Position numbers and translations under genes: made by a program. From assembly GCA_018435605.1 (NCBI GenBank), contig JAHDNF010000003.1, positions 62,001-126,000 of the forward strand: a stretch of DNA of 64,000 bases, read 5' to 3'. The notes under the pieces are model-generated. The model worked only from the letters and a program-made list of their open reading frames with translations. It made no database searches and was not told the origin of the DNA. The stretch comes from a bacterium (GTDB lineage: Bacteria; Auribacterota; Auribacteria; Auribacterales; Auribacteraceae). Positions 38,101 to 45,337 of this stretch are shown one piece after another (the stretch's first letter is position 1; each line of letters opens with the position of its first letter).

Positions 38101-41100
38101 ACCCCAGTTTTTGCGCCAGTGCGATGATGGTTGCAAGTTGAGCCGGCTCCATATCGCTAATAACCCATTGCGCTTTTTGGGGATGTTTTTCCGCGAACAT
38201 CGATAAAATCATTGCTGTACGCATATTTTGAACTGATGAGAATATTTTTTCGATATCCTGCCGCGTAAGTTTTTCTGCTATAGCGGATATTGTACTACGG
38301 TTCAAATGGATGTCGGTATTTTGCATAAGTTGTGATGTATGGGTATCTCTAAAAGCAGGATTTGCAATTAGCAGTTCAAGCGTTTCCTGATCGATTGAAT
38401 CAGAATTTAGCAGTGCGCTGATAATTTCTCGGTCGGGTTGTTTAGCGAGAAGTTTGTATTCGTCCTGTGTGGGTTGTCCGCCGAGTACGAGTGCTCGGTC
38501 GATACTTATTACATCGCGGGAATAATCGTCGAACCAAGAGAATATATCTTTTGGCAGTCCGAGTAGATTAAGCCGGTTGTTGAAGTTTGGGCGTAACTGG
38601 TCTATCAGATTCATGCGGTAACCTATAAAAGACAGCCGTTTTTTTCCTGTGAGCGCCAAATCTCGTTCCGAAAAGTCGTATGGAAGCAGAATAATAATTG
38701 ATGCAGGATTCAGTTGAAGAATCCAGTTTTGTGTTTCTTTCAAGAAATTTTTGTCTACGAACAGTAGCGTGGGCGTTTCGCTTTTTTTGATCAGCGAACC
38801 GACTATTTGCCTATATCGGTCGCGTGTTATAGTAATATCCGAATCAGTTACGGTCGATTCGGTTTGAAAAGGGAAGTCAAGGTCTGCGGCGAAAATATTT
38901 ATTCCTTTAGATATTTTTGCCCTGTTAAAAAATACGTCAGAAAGTGACTCATCGTATATATCGGACATCGGGTCGATCTGGTCGAAAGACGCTACGACAG
39001 TGCCGAGTGTAGGTTTCGCTTTGCTCAGTTCAGGTAATATACGGCCTTGCAGAGTGAAGATTATCATATCGTAAGTAGCGCTGTCTTGCCCGGTAAGTCC
39101 GTTGGACAATTTGAGTTGCGTAGCGATGGAGGTAAACTGGGTGACCGTTTCATTTTGTGAACTCCATCCTTCTTTGGAAAGCGCAGAGAGGCTTTCTCGT
39201 AGCGGGCTATGTGCGGGTAGTGTGCAAGAAAAAAGCTGTAACATAACAGGTTGAGAAAGCATGTGGGCGTATCGGCGTACAAATTTGCCGAAAGTATATG
39301 GTGTCGGATTTATACGCATGGCTTTCCATTCCTCTGAGTTCATCAGACTAATCATTCGTTGAAAGGAAAGAGGCGTTTTGATAATCTCGCGAACTGAATC
39401 AGGGTTTGTCCAATGGGAGTAAAAGAGCATCATAATAACTTCGTTTGTGGAATAGATGCTTTCCTGCTCCAGCAGATCGTGTATTTCATTGATCTGATTA
39501 AACGCGGCATCGTCAAAAGGGTGCAGTCCGTAGGCAAGTATTGACGCTATGCCGTGAGGCCTGATTGCATCCCCGAATTTAAGTGAGGCATGGATTATTT
39601 TAGCCAGCCGGTCGATTGTCAGGCGGTCAATAGACTGATGAGTGCCTGTGATATCGTCGGCGAGGTATCGTTCATGTAATGCCAATATTGTGTTTACGAT
39701 TGTTTCACGAGAATCGGTCGGAGCGAAAAGGTTGAAATTATCTATCAAATATTCGGAAAAATCAGACAATGCAGGGTCAACGTTTTTAAGTTCTTTCATA
39801 AACACGTGCAGAGGGGCGGCGGCGCCGAATCGAGTTAGCTGAGTAAGCCGTTCGTAACTTAAACGGGTGCTCAGCAGTGTCGACAATTGTTCAAGTTGTC
39901 GGTCGAATATAGCTTTGTTTACGGTACCGGCAAGTTCCGCAAACGCCGATTCATCAGTTAATTGTTTAGCCGCGTTGACCGCTAGGGGAGACTGTGACGT
40001 CATCACCGATTTTATTATGGTAGAAAGCAGTAATGTTTCCTCATCGGTCATTCTTTCTGAAATTGATTCCGAACGAACAAGCAATGCATTTACCTTTTTA
40101 CGCATGTCTCGAAGTTGTTCTACGGTTGTTATAGACTCGCGTATATCGGCTTTGCCGGCAATGATAGCCGCGAATCGTTCCGGCGTAAGGTAAGCGTTGA
40201 TTATAGCTCCCGGGTTGATGTTGAACCGGTTGTTTATAGGAAATGTTATATCTTCACCGTTGAGGGTTATAGTGGCAAAAACATCATTTTTAAAAATATT
40301 CACCTTAACTGAGATAGATTCGGTAACAGGGTGAGGCATTCCGGTCAATGACTTGTGTTGTTCGTTCCATAAAGACAGGAAATTTTGCGATTCGTCTGCC
40401 AGTTGTGATGCAAGCGTTGACGCAATGGCATCGGTTATCTGTTCTGCGGTTGAGATACCCAGTTTTAATTGCAGTCCGGTTCTAATAGCTGTCAGTTTGA
40501 GAACCATCTGCATGATGTTCATTTCAGTGCGGTATACGCCGCCTTTCCATTCCTGAACCAACGGCGAACCTTCGGTAAGGCTGGCCGCTACAGCCAGAGT
40601 GTTCCATTTTAGCAATAAATATTGTTCCAGAGCATTTCGTTTGCCAAGAATATTGCTTGTGTATTGCGACGGTGTGTCGCTTACGTCAAGCAGACGGGGC
40701 TTTATGGTCACAACGTTAAATCCGTGTTGGGCAAACAAACTGCAAATGCCTTTTGCGTGGAATCCTCCGGATATAAGTATGGCTTTAGATATGTTGTCGT
40801 TTTGCATGGCGTCAATGGTATTTTGAACCAGAGCCACGTCGCGTTTAAGCGCGACATCGTAGAACGACTCAAAACAACGGGATAGATCGAGCAATCGTTT
40901 GGCTTGGTTTATTAGAAATTCAGGATTGCGCGTGCCGGAAGTATTGTATGCGATTTCAGAGATAATGGCTAAAAAGTTGCCGTAATCCGAATGGTATTGT
41001 TCGATATCTTCGCTGGATAAAGATAGTTTTATAAGTTTAGTCAGGTTTCGCAAGAATCTATCCGAACGAACCGTATCACGTTGTAAGTCGGATTCGCATA

Positions 41101-42130
41101 AAATATTTTTTATTTCGCCGGTGAGCATATAGGTTTCCGAATCAACTGCGGAGATATCGATCAAAGAAGATGATTCAAGGTATGTTATATATTGAGCCAG
41201 CGATTCAAATTGATCAAGCGGTTCGCCTATTTCTTTGGCGAATTGTGCCAGCAGGCGAAACATGCTTTGCGAATCAAGTTTTTGCAGAGAATAGCTCAGG
41301 GTCGCGTCAAGCAGTTTAATTTTTTGATCATCGGACAATTTTGCTTGTAATAGCGCGATAAGTTCGTTCTTTTGCCGTTCGATATCGTAACGGTTAAGTT
41401 TTTTTTCCATGTCGATAAGGTCAAGCAGTTGTATCAGATGTATATGATGGCGGTAAGGAAGATTATGGCGTTGAGCCGTTTGTATAAGATATTGAAGGTA
41501 ATGGCGCAGTGTGTCTTCGCCTTCGAAGTAAGCGGATTCATTTTGTTCCAAAGCCAGAAGTTCAGGAGAAAAAATATTTCGCTTGATTTCATTTAGTCTT
41601 GTTTGTAATTGGGTGGTTATCGCTGTTATGTCGTCTGCGAGCGACTGTGCTTCGGAAAATAATTCGTAGTTTTTACGGTATAGTTCCCGTTGTTCAACAC
41701 CAATGGCATTAATGGATCGGTCGCCTGTTGCTAATAGATATTCAACGCCTGATATTTTGCCTTCTTTTAAAAAATAATCAGCTACAGTAAGGTTTATTTT
41801 ATCATCTGGAAATGAACTTATGGAATCGGCATTTAGTCTGTTGTCCGCACCTTCGATAAATATATGCGTGATATTTTCTTTTTCCTTGAAATAAGCGATT
41901 ATTTTTATTATTTGCTGTTGAACTTGATAGTAACAGTGAGCGTCTTGTATATGTATGATTGTGCGGTCTTGGTTTCCGCTTGAAATATATTCGATGGATC
42001 CGAGCTCTGATGGAAAAGATAAGTCTGATGAATCTACCGGTTTGGAAAGTAACGGCGAGAAGGAAAACAGACAGATCGAAATGCTGATTATTATCCTGTA
42101 AATCAGTGAGCTTGGTGAAATACTTTTCAT
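29117..42130 (-). CDS. giant exported multidomain protein (4,337 residues) with UPRT-like and pseudokinase-like domains
   Basis: The start is set at 42130: an extended -10 promoter at 42183-42191 lies inside the longer frame, and a signal peptide (RIIISISICLFSFSPLLS) begins here. Residues about 55-480 look like a ChaN/TraB-type module: HIQDAH at 60-65, IEGA at 92-95, GGFH at 455-458. Residues about 600-1900 are mainly helical and unassigned. Around 1955-2090 lies a glycine-rich alpha/beta segment with GGGTCLAPG (Cys1961). Residues about 2195-2393 resemble uracil phosphoribosyltransferase, with VFIVDEGIMTGSTAV at 2308-2322. Residues about 2400-2600 resemble a protein kinase with Lys2436 kept, but Asn2527 and Asn2546 in place of the two catalytic aspartates. 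The remaining 1,700 residues are helical with scattered beta segments, with no recognised domain. The reading frame is intact over 13 kb. The location (periplasm or outer surface) is inferred from the signal peptide. Confidence 0.85.
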   Translation of the reverse strand: MKSISPSSLIYRIIISISICLFSFSPLLSKPVDSSDLSFPSELGSIEYISSGNQDRTIIHIQDAHCYYQVQQQIIKIIAYFKEKENITHIFIEGADNRLNADSISSFPDDKINLTVADYFLKEGKISGVEYLLATGDRSINAIGVEQRELYRKNYELFSEAQSLADDITAITTQLQTRLNEIKRNIFSPELLALEQNESAYFEGEDTLRHYLQYLIQTAQRHNLPYRHHIHLIQLLDLIDMEKKLNRYDIERQKNELIALLQAKLSDDQKIKLLDATLSYSLQKLDSQSMFRLLAQFAKEIGEPLDQFESLAQYITYLESSSLIDISAVDSETYMLTGEIKNILCESDLQRDTVRSDRFLRNLTKLIKLSLSSEDIEQYHSDYGNFLAIISEIAYNTSGTRNPEFLINQAKRLLDLSRCFESFYDVALKRDVALVQNTIDAMQNDNISKAILISGGFHAKGICSLFAQHGFNVVTIKPRLLDVSDTPSQYTSNILGKRNALEQYLLLKWNTLAVAASLTEGSPLVQEWKGGVYRTEMNIMQMVLKLTAIRTGLQLKLGISTAEQITDAIASTLASQLADESQNFLSLWNEQHKSLTGMPHPVTESISVKVNIFKNDVFATITLNGEDITFPINNRFNINPGAIINAYLTPERFAAIIAGKADIRESITTVEQLRDMRKKVNALLVRSESISERMTDEETLLLSTIIKSVMTSQSPLAVNAAKQLTDESAFAELAGTVNKAIFDRQLEQLSTLLSTRLSYERLTQLTRFGAAAPLHVFMKELKNVDPALSDFSEYLIDNFNLFAPTDSRETIVNTILALHERYLADDITGTHQSIDRLTIDRLAKIIHASLKFGDAIRPHGIASILAYGLHPFDDAAFNQINEIHDLLEQESIYSTNEVIMMLFYSHWTNPDSVREIIKTPLSFQRMISLMNSEEWKAMRINPTPYTFGKFVRRYAHMLSQPVMLQLFSCTLPAHSPLRESLSALSKEGWSSQNETVTQFTSIATQLKLSNGLTGQDSATYDMIIFTLQGRILPELSKAKPTLGTVVASFDQIDPMSDIYDESLSDVFFNRAKISKGINIFAADLDFPFQTESTVTDSDITITRDRYRQIVGSLIKKSETPTLLFVDKNFLKETQNWILQLNPASIIILLPYDFSERDLALTGKKRLSFIGYRMNLIDQLRPNFNNRLNLLGLPKDIFSWFDDYSRDVISIDRALVLGGQPTQDEYKLLAKQPDREIISALLNSDSIDQETLELLIANPAFRDTHTSQLMQNTDIHLNRSTISAIAEKLTRQDIEKIFSSVQNMRTAMILSMFAEKHPQKAQWVISDMEPAQLATIIALAQKLGFNFSEHILPKDFTHSRWVSIIERLSAISPHISANLLFVLYSKNTDAAIQAFNSMAGNIDNSDSVQTIANDLIKLYANEHPDFIELIPFINSDITPAWHKAFVLSHALELLYSGKPIQPYIYSILTVFSEDSSFSEWVQSNIKNHPDRVNDWLQIVSLFPDSNELRATQLLTSAIKTDKHILTSYKEFVIKVASQKEPYKHLRDDIQTFNLIFSAVNSTFAQPIENKMFVFHIVPYISEFIPEGMSMKDIFDRFTEKTDAQGALSEPGIPVYAILPALIIAENDLGLLESIKQLFSAPFIRGSNSTKQRIASNFLHLFANIDQANIYGLIPSRSFNNDLFIETLKLQTTTERREEIFASLIDNRQLYRGMLKRFEIASRKQDIIRKITHFTSTKFTKKDQKLFADILDFLLILTDNYHILEQDENKSNLALDNLIDSINRYPNVRAFHTEVMKLFARFIQLDFPDAFESEEDILAKLPRIEQVTNYWLYRTDLQEETPQGINLLRKAVEGYLKEGLSLKHIKYGGTPETKTQLAIYEAILTQTIQEELLTKDPSLTDSQALAKAQAEAKIYSSTWQRDMTDRIDLSAHPELKHKETIVAWTSDDVPDWLRFGLSGGGTCLAPGNVSSYTKNLPGYIFSAMVTGGLYLGKYKGDIRDRVNQALVPANIDRTIRMYIVNQFYYSSGGQIAHDIGIASVIAAIRNAAQFGASGVIIPTGSPQASYVSQMQDFLKHDFSTVIERRDSSGKLVARERVTVKAMEHQTVNLIVAREPNPFRYFDAAKGYTGKYFEKLDPNFSFVDFSESVPHEIAGVRFDGIEVETPSIVLIIEKETLSVESAKYITETPVELSEALKDMMAHGRLAVLSEIKPELRERFDTLVATERTTGKYLNQLLFLSEQLSQEVELRYVDRTSEHKHIVVSISQRGLPVARKLTNMLDDIDYITVEIDTTKNTVLGADQIEPTERGTVFIVDEGIMTGSTAVKNIETILQNNIALPEEIVFVTLTADPSAVERLMRKYPDIRVVVGTFETRVEKDGEVISPLMNMLTDKAQQIDLSAQTKVKVGGVEYKLLDRVQRGDSFVAYLAESPSGEHVFLKTTVSKDEGERLSHIWDLVERQTVPLGVPKVHQYDEETGVLVLSQISGPTLLEYIRQSDKTPAELLLDIMDALNDVIDVARFLSSQGALYVNITRNNLRIDPASGKWFITNYSPFPYRIQPLSESGVLQQLEWVITEITGQFRNKINENDEIEFSLLNRLLSLVDDMQNERISTIDQLEEARSRITHTLLSVPDLNRVFNFQGEDLNSFYNIISDNQHGYATLEKLHTILRSGKYHPDIIRGTLKLLLQTEKIDVIFKQQYFTEHFDTLLDEINTVTHSNKTATFMYMQNHKDFFDKLASHEPLNEQDLSQLATETQVIKSMFSPYLSLAKQSIDEGKPIVLAGNLESIKWILNMLYQELGDHAVSSVFILPELSTAPVMHPLPGKLLAKTIIAADNLVFHRKVTKASNTLLFNEASLLEWLDITPLKLTDSDGMSADNLNLADHVRLRMVHNPRLNIYIQDTYGHRVGLLSSTAMSIPDINIVRSFPSTQDNANALFYYSLAVGRSYQQAPWFQDMLMEIEYQLGLKLQYAESFMNVYPSSLLSDLITKKYIPQVLKNTEIVAVIEKINADGNTSHLEALFPNSPESFKPYIKTAISSLWPDTASFFYTLSAIGEQHFAATAIANIIERIVADNPVLSVNTGIYSTITAMLGVRATPLAYISASTRMSMEQQADMEKAYHNYSHLIKSNLPLINPLSLEQFRQLAELPEGTEAFDLWLDHHYPSFVDTWNQTKQQDGLSFSTSFLEEFGSALLLFVNASGRNLLDQNTGQMLYQTEGILFEISESGWLDPFNTSDTINGMGISMALRIPYLIGSEEDYLFTWFNETTARGLRELLELTPQQLKEQIIIRLINMNMETRYESYDDFTSTIFTRYEAIELMMNAILESPVSNQRKIELLLSSVDSTGVNLMADYGYENKFYILDANEPLPTEFIELHLHENNAFFVLIGDYNKVTASYNELSRLAGLLDSSDRIRLNKRIIGLRNMISNIPDNLLKTSGQIYQFALQDDAIAVEKLAGLPLLAFPETQAVSMASSETINQDILAMMGAGGVLSRIAQAHNISLQDITKITVTPLESIESTIFLKISVTTIKDQFDVFARLTLHDQLNWNDAIMQMQRREMDTISDQVMHPVNLLTRLTVKLPEQYTFEVAFYSTLPNEFKPLANPLNAITDKAQQITSDERLILRQTVERITRLYLKYGVIPETNAPVFLFDETRKRSDIYLITDAIYMRPIVNDEHFMFSLLKQADPQIIPDIFKGILDALEGNITAFQNFTAVITRTDFGKFASDSIIRFANNHLNKNIDSSDQRQEILRHISAIVLSNFDKTVPIDITPAFASLIQTDDLRESIDAIMLYTNQLHTAIQSAQNTVEQFAVRYNDIYLPATAEFYLNQLRALQISEIKADRLISQKDTQNFMDSIRSSNTLSPSQLILAKTALSRQRFVAQIQLPDGTYIPNPGYDQNILESLDKLIFMIRTDPADILNHLKSLSQNTGLPEPVFLSLVLPQFDVKNRSATFGQIKLRISQLPLLLRAENIFLSKPIALVGNSSSLNFQMFAAIQSLFNLSHLSANQLFDRVYGKYTTDTAKHSEQAKTELIRTILSTQNRSFTIDLAQKDNNLLIKEYSPSITFDMRHIDDFESFLQQFTFIFDSDDTQRISAQMDNGLLTEYFPAASTKEHAINELLQNSIKLRILLRQALSGQDADLQAYFAYAKTLGIGHQAQQLLLQEQMRVPSYAISARIADAIAKSGSMPQIADLIDSVKQNGIVDETKFMIFIDVYSSLAIEYFAKKIADLTTASDVHIDVDMGMIKIASDRLIDLGEDHSFVLDMLADAKIQFKTFEKGTPVEKIIQFTNQIKSTYPLFAYNAFEQIGINPNLGLAIEEDVIPDPLRYRLPNRQRAVIESSL

Positions 42131-42182
42131 AATATGTCGTATTCTCTTTAGTAATAGAGTTCTTATATTGAGATTATTGATA

Positions 42183-42191
42183 ATTATACCA
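42183..42191 (-). promoter_or_regulatory. extended -10 promoter of the giant gene
   Basis: On the minus strand the sequence reads TGGTATAAT, an extended -10 element, with no good -35 box at 17 bases (TTGTCT is about 23 bases away). Transcription would begin about 10 bases downstream, leaving a leader of about 40 bases before the ATG at 42130 and excluding the ATG at 42217. Confidence 0.6.
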
Positions 42192-42339
42192 TAAAATATC
42201 TTAGTACCCATAGACAAAGTGGTTGGAATTTTACTTTTTGTCCTGGGGTGGAAATTTTTAAAATACGCAAAAAGCGATGAATTTTTATATGGTTGTCTGC
42301 GTTTAAATTAGAGAATCAGTTTTTGGTTTAAGTAGAAAG

Positions 42340-42369
42340 TTGACATGACGGTCAAGTGTACGATAAGAT
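42340..42369 (+). promoter_or_regulatory. sigma-70-type promoter with overlapping inverted repeat
   Basis: TTGACA (42340-42345), an 18-base spacer and TAAGAT (42364-42369) lie 54 bases before the Sm/SH3-like gene. The -35 box overlaps an inverted repeat, TTGAC-N6-GTCAA (42340-42355), which could be an operator. Confidence 0.5.
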
Positions 42370-42423
42370 ATGCCGAAATAAATACTGTTGGATGATTCTG
42401 TAACTCATTATGAGGAAGGTGCC

Positions 42424-43071
42424 ATGAAACATTTGCTGTATTTTTGTGTGTGTTTAGTGTTGTTATTAGTTTGTTCTAAAGGTTTTAGCGATACTGTTAT
42501 TTTGAAGAACGGACGTCATCTGGAAGGTAAAATAGTCGAAGAAACTGAAACCAGTATCAAGATAGATATCGGGTTTGGGGCTGTGGGTTTCGATAAGTCC
42601 AAAATCGATAAGATCGAGCGTTCGTCGGATGATGAACTGCAAAAACTTGAGGCTCGTCTGGAAGAAAAACGTCAGGAATCCATCAAGCAAGCGCAAGAAA
42701 ATGAACAGTGGTATGAACAGCAGGAACGGCGCCAGAGCTTGATAGATCAGAAAGATGCGTCTGCCGGTGAACAAAAAGATAACATACGACAGAAGCGTGA
42801 AGAGATAATACAGAAACGAAAAGAACAGCTCCAAAAATTGCGTGAACGACGTGAAAAGGGCAGTGAAGCGGCTATTCAACCGCCGGATTTTGGATCGGAT
42901 ATACCACAACCGCCTAGTATACAAGATCAGGAACCTCAGCCTTTTCAAGATGGAGGGAATGTGTCCGCTCCGGAACCGGAAACTTTAACACCTTCTAGCC
43001 CGGAGGAGGATGCTTCAGGCGGTTCAAAACGTCGGCGTATACATCGGTTAGGTGAAAGCAAGTCTCGTTGA
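42424..43071 (+). CDS. exported Sm/SH3-like protein with coiled coil
   Basis: The 215-residue protein has a signal peptide (LLYFCVCLVLLLVCSKGFS), a small beta-barrel-like domain (DTVILKNGRHLEGKIVEE, SIKIDIGFGAVGFDKSKIDKIE), a highly charged coiled coil of about 80 residues rich in Gln, Glu, Lys and Arg, and a Pro/Glu-rich tail. The beta-barrel resembles a motif frequent in exported PVC proteins of unknown function. I use the ATG at 42424 (GAGGAAGGTG just upstream) rather than 42388. It is divergent from the giant gene, with the two promoters about 150 bases apart. Confidence 0.75.
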   Translation: MKHLLYFCVCLVLLLVCSKGFSDTVILKNGRHLEGKIVEETETSIKIDIGFGAVGFDKSKIDKIERSSDDELQKLEARLEEKRQESIKQAQENEQWYEQQERRQSLIDQKDASAGEQKDNIRQKREEIIQKRKEQLQKLRERREKGSEAAIQPPDFGSDIPQPPSIQDQEPQPFQDGGNVSAPEPETLTPSSPEEDASGGSKRRRIHRLGESKSR

Positions 43072-43309
43072 CCTTGATATCGGGACGATATTGAACTTAT
43101 TGTTATCCGGTTTATAACAAATATAAACTTGTGAGTTTCCCTTAAAAAATCTTTCCAATACTTATGCTGAGTTCCTTTGGATTTGATATCATTCGATCGG
43201 CATATCTATACCAAAATTTTATACGGTAAATTTCTTGATTTTTAAAAAAATATGGCGTATTATTTTACGGTATGCTTGAAAATATTTATAATATATGGGG
43301 AGATATCGT

Positions 43310-44596
43310 ATGTTAATGCTCGATAAACTACATATTCTTGCCGATAGCGCAAAATACGATGCCAGTTGTGCTTCAAGCGGATCATCGCGCAACGTTCGCG
43401 GCAAGCTGGGCAAGGCGTCGGTCGGTGGAGTATGTCACAGCTGGTCTTCTGACGGCAGGTGCGTATCGTTGCTCAAAATATTGATGACTAATGCATGTAT
43501 ATACGATTGTGCGTATTGCTTGAATCGTCGCAGTAACGATATACCCAGGGCTATGTTGTCGCCGGATGAGATATGTGAATTGACGGTGGAGTTTTATAGG
43601 AAAAATTACATTGAAGGGTTATTTTTAAGCACAGGGATCGTTAAGAATGCCGACTACACTATGGAACTGCTAATTCAAACCGCACGAAAATTACGAAAAG
43701 AACATAATTTTAGCGGGTATCTGCATATAAAGCTGATCCCCGGCGCCTCAGAGGAACTTATAGACATATTAGGGCGATATGCCGACCGTGTCAGCGTTAA
43801 TATCGAGTTGCCGTCCCAACAAAGTCTTTCTATACTTGCTCCGGATAAGAAGTTGGATGCGATTCTCACACCGATGAAGCAGGTCAAAGAATCTATCGAT
43901 ACTTATAAGGCGGAAAAGAAAACTTTGCGGCGTGCTCCGCTGTTTTCGCCAGCCGGACAGAGCACCCAGCTTATCGTCGGCGCCACACCGGAGTCTGATA
44001 TGCAAATCCTTGTTTTGAGCAGTTGGCTATATAAAAAGGTAGCTATGAAGCGGGTTTATTATTCTGCCTATATACCGGTTAACAACGACAAGAATCTACC
44101 GGCTTTACCTACACCGCCGTTGTTGCGGGAACATCGTTTGTATCAGGCAGACTGGTTATTGCGTTTTTATGATTTTGAGCCTGATGAGTTATTGTCGCCG
44201 GCAAATCCCAATCTTGCTACTGAGGTCGATCCGAAAACAGCTTGGGCGCTGGCGCATCTTGACCGGTTTCCAGTAGAGGTCAATGTAGCGGATTATAATA
44301 CACTGCTTCGTGTACCGGGAATAGGTGTCCAATCTGCCCGAAGAATCATTCGCTCGCGTAAAGTGAAACGATTGCGCTATGAAGACCTTAATAAACTTCG
44401 TGTCGTTCTAAAACGCGCCCGGTATTTTATTACGGTACATGGAAGATATCATGGAGATATGGCATGCGATGAACAGCTCCTTTTCAAACGTCTGGCGACC
44501 GGGTTTGGCAGTAACGTTAATTCGTCTTTAATTCAATTGGATTTGTTCGACTCACTTTTTTCGGACAGACACTCCGTTATAACAGGGGAACTTTAA
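43310..44596 (+). CDS. putative DNA modification/repair radical SAM protein (TIGR03916)
   Basis: The 428-residue protein has the radical SAM cluster motif Cys63-x3-Cys67-x2-Cys70 (NACIYDCAYC), then EGLFLSTGIVKNADYTMELL and HIKLIPGASEELI, and ends with a helix-hairpin-helix region (YNTLLRVPGIGVQSARRII) that can bind DNA. The family is known to pair with the TIGR03915 protein, which here overlaps the stop codon by one base. The reaction has not been established to my knowledge. I use the ATG at 43310 (GGGGAG 7 bases upstream) rather than 43295. TTGAAA near 43274 with an AT-rich -10 may be its promoter. Confidence 0.92.
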   Translation: MLMLDKLHILADSAKYDASCASSGSSRNVRGKLGKASVGGVCHSWSSDGRCVSLLKILMTNACIYDCAYCLNRRSNDIPRAMLSPDEICELTVEFYRKNYIEGLFLSTGIVKNADYTMELLIQTARKLRKEHNFSGYLHIKLIPGASEELIDILGRYADRVSVNIELPSQQSLSILAPDKKLDAILTPMKQVKESIDTYKAEKKTLRRAPLFSPAGQSTQLIVGATPESDMQILVLSSWLYKKVAMKRVYYSAYIPVNNDKNLPALPTPPLLREHRLYQADWLLRFYDFEPDELLSPANPNLATEVDPKTAWALAHLDRFPVEVNVADYNTLLRVPGIGVQSARRIIRSRKVKRLRYEDLNKLRVVLKRARYFITVHGRYHGDMACDEQLLFKRLATGFGSNVNSSLIQLDLFDSLFSDRHSVITGEL

Positions 44597-45333
44597 TGAC
44601 TGTATATATATATGACGGCTCTTTTGACGGATTTCTTTGTTGTATACATGTGTGCCTACAAAACGCAGGCGATATTGAGCTGATTACCTGTAAGCCTCAA
44701 GAACAATCTTCGCTTTTCTCCGAGGAAGTATTTGTGGAATATGATCGGGACGTCCTCAAAGAATGCATACGTCTTATCGACGCCCGATTGCCCAAAACTG
44801 CCCGAAAACATATATATTATGTTTTTCTTTCCTCCGCTCCGGAACGTGAAATGGTTATATGGAAGTATATACAATTCGGTTTTACGGTTGGAAAATTTTT
44901 GGATAGGCATATTACTGATGATTGGGTGCGGCAGGTGCATTTATTGTCGCGAAAGGTAGGTTGCGAGGCTCACCGCATGCATGGATTTGTCCGGTTTTCC
45001 AGACTGAAAGAAGGTATGTATTATGCACGGATAAGTCCTGATCACAATGTATTGCCGCTAATCGGTAAACATTTTGCGGAAAGGTTGCCAGACCAAAGGT
45101 TTATGATACACGATGTATCAAGAAACCTTGCACTACTATATGATACCCGAAGGTGGTTTATCACTGATATGGAGTTGCATTACAATCCACATGAGTCAAA
45201 TGACGAAGCGTATTATAAGTCGTTGTGGAAACAGTATTTCGAGTCTATTGCCATTAAAGAGCGGGCAAACGATAAACTCCAGCGTCAATTTGTTCCTTTG
45301 AGATACAGAAAATATATGACTGAAATGCAGTAA
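44596..45333 (+). CDS. TIGR03915 family DNA-metabolism protein (DUF4130), radical SAM partner
   Basis: The 245-residue protein has the family start VYIYDGSFDGFLCCIHVCL and the core HRMHGFVRFSRLKEGMYYARISPDHNVLPLIGKHFAERLPDQ (residues about 128-170), with VSRNLALLYD further on. In many bacteria this protein is encoded next to the radical SAM gene and is sometimes fused to a uracil-DNA-glycosylase-like domain, which is absent here. Its ATG overlaps the last base of the upstream stop, so the two are translated together. The downstream gene is convergent and 4 bases away. Function unknown; DNA base repair or modification is inferred from the pairing. Confidence 0.9.
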   Translation: MTVYIYDGSFDGFLCCIHVCLQNAGDIELITCKPQEQSSLFSEEVFVEYDRDVLKECIRLIDARLPKTARKHIYYVFLSSAPEREMVIWKYIQFGFTVGKFLDRHITDDWVRQVHLLSRKVGCEAHRMHGFVRFSRLKEGMYYARISPDHNVLPLIGKHFAERLPDQRFMIHDVSRNLALLYDTRRWFITDMELHYNPHESNDEAYYKSLWKQYFESIAIKERANDKLQRQFVPLRYRKYMTEMQ

Positions 45334-45337
45334 GTTA

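Noticed and set aside
33780-41596. Many plus-strand frames of 60-148 codons opposite the giant gene
   Set aside because: They lie antisense to a continuous 13 kb coding frame and show no start signals or recognisable products.
42131-42217. Longer start of the giant gene at 42217
   Set aside because: An extended -10 promoter at 42183-42191 lies inside it, and the signal peptide begins only after 42130.
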